Shown here: in pieces, positions 56,471-64,000 of the stretch
Layout of the letters: every line of letters starts with the position of its first letter
How positions within the stretch are numbered: the first letter of the stretch is position 1
Source: Diphasiastrum complanatum
Taxonomy: Eukaryota; Streptophyta; Lycopodiopsida; Lycopodiales; Lycopodiaceae
Length of the DNA: 64,000 bases
Direction of reading: 5' to 3'
NCBI GenBank assembly: GCA_029204225.1
Contig: CM055102.1
Coordinates: 23,033,390-23,097,389 of the forward strand
Notes under the pieces: model-generated
What the model saw: only the letters and a program-made list of their open reading frames with translations
The model's database searches: none
Told to the model about the DNA's origin: nothing
Translations under genes and position numbers: made by a program

Positions 56471-57330
56471 TCACAACTTGTCCATGGATTCTATCATATC
56501 TTGGTTTGAGCCACAAAGACTAGTGACTGTAGCATTCAACTCTGATATAACATGCTTGATGTTGATTTCACACGTGTGGAGTGCCCACCACTTGTGCTTT
56601 GGATCTCCTAAGGTGTGTAGATGCACTAAGATCAAGACTAGATTGAGATTCAAGATCTATCTTTGATTCTATGGCAAAAACACGCTACTACATGCATTCA
56701 ATCACTTCCAACTCTCACTCACACATGTGGGAAGTGTTCCAAAAATAATCCAAGTAAAAAAAATTGCTCTCCTCAAATAGAGAGAGAAAATCATCATGAG
56801 CTCTCGGGTAGAGAGAGAAAAATAGAAAACCAATTACTCACAAAATCCACTCAATCTCCAAATCAATTAGATTTAAAAGAGAAGTACAATGATACTAGTA
56901 GATCCACGAGCTATCACAATGCTCAATCATGATTGGACCACACTTTTGCCACCTCTTAATCTTATTGGACCATTGATCCATTCACCTCTAAATTCTATTG
57001 GACTATTTTCAAGCATATCTCAAATTCTATTGGACCACTCATGGTTCCACCTCTAAATCCTATTGGACCTCTTAAACTTCATCAAACAAAAGCATTACAA
57101 TTTTCTACACTCTAATTGGCTCAAGTTTGGCCTCCTACTCTATTTTGGCTCAATAGTGGCATTACAATTGGAAATGGATAATTTGCCATCTATGCCAAAT
57201 TTGACCCTATCAACATCCTACACCTAGATGCTTGATACAAAAAACATACGATCCCTATTTCTAATATTTTTAATTTAATTTACAATTCTCCACATGTGAA
57301 TACATCCTCCACATATGTGAGATTCACTTA
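56471..57330 (-). mobile_element. Possible LTR and gag start of another retroelement
   Basis: On the minus strand, five GTCCAAT motifs (56,932-57,066) are followed by CCACACGTGTGAAA (56,566-56,580), a degenerate PBS-like ATGTTATATCAGAGTT (about 56,541-56,557), and a frame with SELNATVTSLCGSNQDMIES (to 56,471). The order promoter, CACACGTGTG, PBS-like site, coding resembles the copia and gypsy layouts nearby, but no LTR pair is present. Confidence 0.35.
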
Positions 57331-57632
57331 CAAACTTCTTTCATAAAAATACCAAGCTAGATTTTTGCCAATTTCTCACACTCCTCAAAAAAATAGCTTG
57401 GAAAGGTACTCGATCACTTGAGAAGTTTGTAAATCTTTTTGAGTGGATCCTTTGGTATGCATAAGAAGTGAAGATCAGCCAAGGGATCCATCATAGTAGC
57501 ACCCTCACCATATCCATAACAAGATTTCCTTGGTGGAAATCATTTGCAAAAACTTTGAAGATCATTCCACCAATATGCCGCTATGATCATGTGCTTCCTC
57601 CATGCTTGATGATGGCCTTTTATTAGAAAGCT

Positions 57633-58082
57633 TCACTTGAATGATGGATGCACCATAAATAGAGAAATATGAGGCTTCCAAGCCTCAGAAGGATCATGGA
57701 GATCAAGATCATAAGATGTGAAAAAATGATGATCATCAAGATTATGCTTTCTAGCTTGACTAGTCCACATACAATGAGCTATATCCATGATGGATCTAAT
57801 CTTGATATTAAATAAAATTTTGATCTTTTTGAGACTAAACACTTGCTCAAGGATGGAAGTGTCCTCTTTGGATGCTTCACTTAATCTCAAGAGAAGTTTA
57901 AAAGATGTCTCAAAACATGTAAAAACATGATTTTTCAAATTTTGAGCAACAAGCTCAATCTTGCTCTTACAAAATCCAAGAGCATACTCTTGATAACACA
58001 ATCTCTTGCTTTCAAAGAACTTTGGAAACATATCTAAGACTTTCATGACAAGAAATATGTCCACGTAATAGGCATCATACAA
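57633..58082 (-). pseudogene. Unidentified 149-codon frame next to copia remnant
   Basis: Open from 58,082 (a TTG; the first ATG is internal) to 57,633, with YYVDIFLVMKVLDMFPKFFE, GFCKSKIELVAQNLKNHVFT, RSIMDIAHCMWTSQARKHNL and DDHHFFTSYDLDLHDPSEAW. It begins immediately after the copia frame stops and may be its continuation after a frameshift, or captured DNA. It does not resemble copia RT. Confidence 0.35.
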
Positions 58083-58084
58083 AA

Positions 58085-58996
58085 CTAGTCACTTGCCTCT
58101 CTTGAACTTTGAGATGTAGAAATCTCATTAAAGCAAGATAGTGCATCAAGCAATGAAAGAGAAGCATAACTGAGAATGTTAAAGTGGATACCACCTGAAA
58201 ATTTCCTCTCTTTACCATAAAAGATGAGCCAAAAGTACTTGGCTATCCATCTTGAAGATCCCCTTGAAATCATATGTTGAGGAGGCTCCTCCTCAAACCT
58301 CCACTCCTTCACATCTTGATAATCTCCAATAGATATGATTTGGGGTGCATCTTGAGATGCCTTGAGTTTGGCCCCTTCCAAGGTTGAATGTAGGTCTTCA
58401 TAAAATATGACTTCTTTGCTCTCCATCACTTTTGAAATAGAGAGTATAATGCCAACTATGATCCATGAGCTTGGATCAATTTTCCTCCTTGTTTCCAAGG
58501 GAATATGTGCAAAGCCAGCACTACCAAGTTCACTAAGGTGATTAACCTTAAGCTTTATCTTGAATAAAACTTCATATGTTGCTATTCCTTCAAGAGCTTC
58601 AATACTCCTTAAAGCTTTGATCTTCAATGAGAATTGCTTCTCAACACATGCTTTGTATAATAGGGAATAATTATACACCATAGAACTTGAAGAGAGAAGA
58701 TATGTGCATCTTGTGTGATCATTATCCTTTGAAAGATTGGATATATAAGAAGCATCAAGAGAGTTTGCACTCTCACTTGGATCCAATTTGTAGATGCCTT
58801 CAAATCTTGATCCATATGCAAGGATCTCATTATCCTTCTTGATCACACAATTGTCAATATTGAAATTGACATCAAAGCCACTATCAAAAAGTTGGCCAAC
58901 ACTTAAGATGTTCTCTGTAAGCTTTGGGACAAAAAGAACATTGTTGAGAAAGAGATCTTTGGAAGATGCAAGCTTCAAGAGAATAATCTGTTCTCC
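58085..58996 (-). pseudogene. Copia pol remnant with collapsed integrase, still open
   Basis: The frame is open for about 300 codons. It begins after an in-frame stop, EIIEGEQ then LKLASSKDLFLNNVLFVPKL and TENILSVGQLFDSGFDVNFN (protease to GAG-pre-integrase), ending that part with GSRFEGIYKLD. The integrase is reduced to short pieces: FSLKIKALRS (before the second Asp) and, after a gap, FAHIPLETRRKIDPSSW and SKEVIFYEDLHSTLEGA from the integrase tail. A connector to RT follows (EEEPPQHMISRGSSRWIAKY). The catalytic DDE residues are lost, so it cannot integrate, yet the frame has no stop. Confidence 0.7.
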
Positions 58997-59589
58997 TTCA
59001 ATGATCTCCTAAGCAAAGCTTTTGTACTATAGATCTTCTATTGATTGAAATCCAAGATCAATTGATGAAAACTAAGGCAAAGAGGCGAAGTTACATGCAT
59101 ACATTCATAACTGAAGTAGTTTCACATGTGTGGAAATATGTACTTCTAGAACTAAGTGTTGGAGGATGCAAGCTATGCACAAAGTGGCTGCGTCCGAAAA
59201 GGCACCAAAAAGAGTGCATTCGTCCCATAAGCAAATGGAGACTATAACAGAATCCACATATAAGCTCATTGTAGACAATGTACCCTTGTCCCCTGGTACA
59301 AACCCTTTTGGGGTCAAAAGGGAATAATGGCGGGTGGCTAGGCGGTGGGGATGGGATCCCGCACGCGGCCCGTAGGCATAAGGTAGTAGTCTGATGCTAG
59401 TAAGTAATCAAGACGAAATATAGACAACAAGTGCGCCTGCGTGCGAGACGAGCTTTGTGATCAGGATCCATAGAGGTCCAATTGTTCGCTAGTAAAGCGA
59501 GACGATTACTCGTGAGAGAACCGTGTTTCTCTCACACCAATGCACTGCGTGGATTTGCATGCAGTGCTTAAAGAAAGCAGAGGAAGATC
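58997..59589. other. No gene recognised
   Basis: Short frames only. A hairpin-forming GCACTGC…GCAGTGC lies at about 59,543-59,568 and TTTCACATGTGTGGAAA at 59,120-59,136. 59,330-59,480 is GC-richer than the surroundings. Confidence 0.45.
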
Positions 59590-61455
59590 TGTGGTGACTT
59601 GGTTTCAACAATTTGTTAATGATTTTAGCTTTTTATTGCTAAATATTCAGCCTTTGCTTTTCCGTTGTGTATAGCCTAATCATAAGTTGCATTCAGTGGG
59701 GTGTGACTTAAATTTGTTTTGTGGCATTAAGGCAGCCCTTTTACTACTTATAAATTTGGCATATGGTTGTGCCTAGTTGTTGCTCTTTTAAGTTATAAAA
59801 GTCATTGGTTTAAGAAGGCACGAACCTTCGTCAAGCTGTTCTTAAGGTTGTAGTCATATTCTAGAGCCCAGTCGGCATTCTCGCATTATTCGGCTTTGTG
59901 TGAGAGTCAAGTTTCAATGCCAGTTTTAGAGGCTGACTATAACCTGCCATGTTCGCAATTTTTTTTGGGCAAACTACTATTTTCAAAGGCAAGGCACTAC
60001 AAATCTGAAGGGCCATTGTCGCACATTTCTCACTATTCGGGATTTTTGGAGCCTCGTTCATTCTTTAGTGCCTACCTCGAAGCACCTCCACGTAGCCAGA
60101 GACTCTCACCTTCGCATTTCTTAAGGACAGTTGTCGCACTTCTTAAAGGCAGCTTTGCACTTTTCTCTCTCTATCTTCGGGTTCTTGTAGGGCAGGCTTT
60201 GCTCTTCATCTCCAGCTAGCCATCGTGCTTCTTTTGGAGCGCAAACTAGCAATTAGGGTTGCTTGATCTTATGATCATTCTCCAGGATGCAACCATATAC
60301 AAAGATAGATTTCAGATGGCATATGCAACGACAACCATCTTCGTTCTTTAGCGACAGTTTACCAGTAGCCAACGACAGTTCCAAAGGCAGTTAGGGCAGC
60401 CCACGCGTTTCCATCTCAAGCGGTTGTTTGCAGGTGTCATGGCTATTTGCAATGGGAAGCGACCTGTTTCACCACTCTGTTGGGCTGTTTTCAAACAGTT
60501 TTGAGCTAGTGGCCCTCATTCATCCTTCATATGGTTGGTTTCCTTGCACAAGGCAGCGACCTTGATTCCAACTATCGGCTATTTGTTGGCAGCATTCCAT
60601 TGGCCCATGGGCAGTCATTTCTAGATGTCAGATATCTATTTGTTCTCTCTTTGCAGACAGTTATCAAAGCCCATAGCCTCTAGCACGTTCTCTCTCTGGC
60701 TATTAGTTGTCAGCTTATGCCATTGTAAATCATTCAGACATAATGTTGAACAGAGGCTCAAAAGCTCTGTTGGTGCTTTAATGAAGATTTACTGCTTTTT
60801 CTATTTATCTACAAGTTCAGAACCTTTGTGTTCTCAGATTCTTGTATAGAGGTGTAGCAATCCCTCTTCTTTGCAGTGTCTAGACTGTAATGAATATATC
60901 TTTGTACTCTGCAAATGGTGAATACAGAATCACACACAACTTGTTTTTATTGTGAATACCTTCTGTGCTTTTCAGGGTGATTCATTTTGGTAATAGGAAG
61001 TTTATGGCACTGTATTGTTTGTGCCTATACACAATGACTTGGACTGGAATTGATTAGTGAAGTGGCTCTAGCCTTCAATCTTTTGATTTGTGCAGATCAT
61101 AGGAGTTGGATTCATGATAAGCTACTGTCAAGATAACGGAAACACTGTGTAGCTTTTCCTTTTGCCAAAGTATTTGCTTTCTTGAGTTCACTCCCATTTG
61201 AATCTGAAAACCATAATGAAGTATTCAGTATTTTTCTCCTGGGTGTTTGTTTTTTTTTATACGGTTGTACTAGCAGCTCCTTGTGGAAACATCTATTGAT
61301 GACCAGTTTGCAATCACTTCTTCTCTCCACTCTATTCATTCTTAGTTATTTCTAGTTTTGCACTGATAATGACAGTATTAGTCTTTTTATTAACGATACC
61401 CATTTATACTACAAATATCAATCATTTTGTTGTTGGTATGCCGCGACATATACCA
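59590..61455 (+). mobile_element. 5' LTR, about 1.87 kb
   Basis: Starts TGTGGTGACTTGG and ends near ATATACCA before the PBS. The interior is transcript-like in composition but has only short frames. Confidence 0.8.
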
Positions 61456-61459
61456 ATTT

Positions 61460-61479
61460 TGGCACCGTTGCCAGGAAGC
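61460..61479 (+). other. Primer-binding site, tRNA-Asp type
   Basis: TGGCACCGTTGCCAGGAAGC. It differs at few positions from the tRNA-Asp complement TGGCGCCGTTGCCGGGGA used by many plant gypsy elements. Confidence 0.8.
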
Positions 61480-62197
61480 AATGGATGTTCTGTCATTATT
61501 CTGATTCTTGTTTATATTTTTTAGATTCACAGGTTATTGTTCTAGTTCTTCAAGTATTTCAGAAGGGGAAGAGTGAAATCTGAGTTTCGACCACCCTGAC
61601 TCGTCATTTCACTTTTGATTTTCTATTTCCGATTTTTGGTAGAGTTCTTAAATTCGTTTACAGTTTGTAAAATGTGTTTAGTTCTTGTTATGTACAGTCT
61701 GAAGATTATGTTGTTATGTCCAATAATCTCTTGGTTTTCCGTAAGCAAATTTTGATTCATGCTTTTCCAAGAGACGGTTCTATTCTATTTTGTTTTGGCT
61801 CTCTAATTACAAGATCTTTAAGCTAAAATAAAAGCTTGTTCTAAGGCTTTGGTGCTATCCAAGATGTGCTGATGCTGTCTAAAGACTATTGCTGACAAAT
61901 GCTGATCTTTCTATGTTCTATTCATAGTTAACGACTTGTTGGTGCTACTGTCCAAAATCACATTATTTAAATGATGCAGAGCCAAGTTTTTAAAGCTGAT
62001 TTTCTGTTCTGCATATGCTCATAATTATGTCAAATGGTGCTGACTTTTGGAAGTAATATATGCTGAAGTTTTACTTGTTGAAGACTGTACAATCAAGGCT
62101 TTGGCTTGTCAAAGGCTGCAGACTGTGGCAAGTCAGATTCTTTGCAAAGCTTCGACAATGGTTCCTATTCTCAATGTTTACAAGCCGCTGCACACTT
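61480..62197 (+). other. Short non-coding interior of the long-LTR element
   Basis: No frame of note; T-rich. It presumably carries only packaging and replication signals. Confidence 0.6.
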
Positions 62198-62210
62198 GAG
62201 GAGGGGAATA
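62198..62210 (+). other. Polypurine tract
   Basis: GAGGAGGGGAATA directly before the right LTR (TGTGGTGACTTGG). Confidence 0.8.
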
Positions 62211-64000
62211 TGTGGTGACTTGGTTTCAACAATTTGTTAATGATTTCGGCTTTTTATTGCTAAATCTTAAGCCTTTGCTTTGTCATTGTGTATAGCCTAA
62301 TCATAAGTTGCATTCAGTGGGGTACAACTTAAATTTGTTTTGTGGCATTAAGACAGCCCTTTTACTGCTTATAAATTTGGCATATGGCTGTGCCTAGCTG
62401 TTGCTCTTTTAAGTTATAAAAGTCATTGGTGTAAGAAGGCACGAACCTTTGTCAAGCTGTACTTAAAGGTTATAGTCATATTCTAAAGCCCAGTCGCCAT
62501 TCTCGCATTGTTCGGCTTTGTGTGAGAGTCAAGTTTCAATGGCAGTTTTAGCGGCTGAACCCGCCATCTTTGCAATTTTTTTTAAGAAAACTGCTATTTT
62601 CAAAGGCAAGGCACTACAAATCTAAAGGGCCATTGTCGCACATTGCCCACTATTCAAGATTTTTGGAGCCTCGTTCATTCTTTAGTGCCTACCTCGAAGC
62701 ACCTCCACGCAGCCAGAGACTCCCACCTTCGCATTTCTTAAGGATAGTTGTCGCACTTCTTAAAGGCAGCTTTGCACTTTTCTCTCTCTCTCTCTCTTCG
62801 GATTCTTGTAGGGCAGGCTTCGCTCTTTATCTCCAGCCAACCATCGTGCTTCTTTTGGAGCGTGAACCAGCAGTTAGGGCTGCTTGATCTTATGATCATT
62901 CTCCAGGATGCAACCATATACAAAGATAGATTTCAGATGGCATATGCAATGACAACCATCTTCGTTCTTTAGCGACAGTTACCAGTAGCCAACGACAGTT
63001 CCAAAGGCAGTTTGGGCAGCCCACGCATTTCCATCTCAAGCGGCTGTTTGCAGGTGTCATGGCTATTTGCAATGGAAAGCGACTTATTTCACCACTCTGT
63101 TGGGCTGTTTTCAGACAGTTTTGAGCCAGTGGCCCTCATTCATCCTTCATACAGTTGTTTTCCTTGCACAAGGCAGTGACCTTGAATTCCAACTGTCGGC
63201 TATTTGTTTGCAGCATTCCATTGGCTCATGGGCAATCATTTCCAGATGTCAAATATTTATTTGTTCTCTCTTTGGAGACAGTTATCAAAGCCCATAGCCT
63301 CTAGCACATTTTCTATTTGGCTATAAGTTGTCAGACTTATGCCATTGTAAATCATTCAGACACAATGTAGAATAGAGGCTCAGAAGCTTTGTTGGTGCTT
63401 TAATGTAGATTTACTGCTTTTTCTATTCATCTACAAGTTCAAAACCTTTGTGTACTCAGATTCTTGTATAGAGGTGTAGCAATCCCTCTTCTTTGTAGTG
63501 TCTAGACTGTAATGGATATATCTTTGTACTTTGCAAATGGTGAATACAGATAATGTAAATCTGAGTGTTCTGAATCACACACAATTTGTTTCTATTGTGA
63601 ATACCTTATGTGCTTTTCATGGTGATTCATTTTGGTAATAGGAAGTTTATGGCACTGTATTGTTTGTGCCTATACACAGTGACTTGGACTGGAATTTATT
63701 AGTGAAGTGTCTCTAGCCTTCAATCTTGTGATTTGCGAAGATCATAGGAGTTAGATTCATGATAAGCTACTGTCAAGATAACGGAAACACTGTGTGGCTT
63801 TCACTTTTGCCGAAGTATTTGCTTTCTTGAGTTCACTCCCATTTGAATATGAAAACCATAATGAAGTATTCAGTATTTTTCTCCTGGGTGTTTGATTTCT
63901 TTATATGGTTGTATTGGCAGCCCCTTGTGGAAACATCTATTGATGACCAGTTTGCAATCACTTCTCCTCTCCACTCCATTCCTTCTTAGTTATTTCTGGT
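62211..64000 (+). mobile_element. 3' LTR (incomplete at window end)
   Basis: Alignable with 59,590-61,350 throughout, with scattered substitutions and small indels (for example GTAAATCTGAGTGTTCTGAA added near 63,560). About 100 bp are expected beyond the window. Confidence 0.85.

Larger units (their letters stand above)
59590..64000 (+). mobile_element. Non-coding LTR retrotransposon with very long LTRs (cut by window end)
   Basis: A direct repeat of more than 1.75 kb (59,590 on and 62,211 on; offset 2,621) brackets about 755 bp. A tRNA-Asp type PBS follows the left copy and a PPT precedes the right copy, so these are 5' and 3' LTRs in plus orientation. No gag or pol frame is present. The TSD cannot be checked because the right end lies outside the window. 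Confidence 0.85.

Noticed and set aside
59896-60219. 107-codon plus frame (and its copy at 62,570) as a gene pair
   Set aside because: Both are inside the long LTRs; one copy is changed in reading frame relative to the other, and no domain is seen.

Overview
This window looks like nuclear DNA from a land plant with a large, retrotransposon-dominated, AT-rich genome. The evidence is many Ty1/copia and Ty3/gypsy elements, tRNA-iMet and tRNA-Asp type primer-binding sites, plant-style introns and long microsatellites. A gymnosperm or other seed plant is plausible, but the species cannot be fixed from this sequence. No intact, recognisable housekeeping gene was found. The only long undamaged reading frame is a copia gag-pol.

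Layout. 0-10.4 kb: a tiny tRNA-like SINE with a perfect 14-bp target-site duplication, an old gypsy RT scrap, and a decayed minus-strand gypsy element (gag, protease, RT, RNase H; 5' LTR at 9.08-10.2 kb) next to a copia scrap. 10.4-13.8 kb: AT-rich DNA with four short palindromes and CA repeats. 13.8-20.0 kb: a copia gag with a repeat-rich leader, abutting a second copy of the same gypsy family (gag, repeat-rich leader, PBS, LTR). 20.0-27.1 kb: two tandem LTR+PBS units of another family, and copia fragments ending in an LTR that has a polypurine tract on its left and a PBS on its right. 27.1-33.1 kb: mostly featureless. 33.1-38.4 kb: a complete but mutated minus-strand copia element with matching 263-bp LTRs and TSD TATCT. 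38.7-41.4 kb: a non-coding element with LTRs of about 1.2 kb around a 0.37-kb interior. 41.4-53.7 kb: an island of four broken, intron-bearing genes of non-retroviral type, split by a young intact copia element (45,476-51,618; TSD TATTT). 53.7-59.0 kb: deleted copia elements and unidentified reading frames. 59.6-64.0 kb: a non-coding element with LTRs of about 1.87 kb, cut by the window edge.

The most unusual content is the island at 41.4-53.7 kb. Its central plus-strand gene starts with a divergent histone-fold domain resembling centromeric histone H3 (CENH3). When the copia insertion is ignored, the same reading frame continues toward exons resembling a Ulp1/SENP-type (C48) cysteine protease. 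A divergent gene, a convergent transposase-like gene and a further convergent unknown gene surround it. The arrangement suggests a dead multi-gene mobile element or a captured gene cluster. All four genes carry stop codons, so this is a fossil, and the joint identity is inference.

A second theme is tandem repetition in the leaders between PBS and gag in three retrotransposon families. In one of these the repeats form an upstream frame whose stop codon overlaps the gag start (TAATG).
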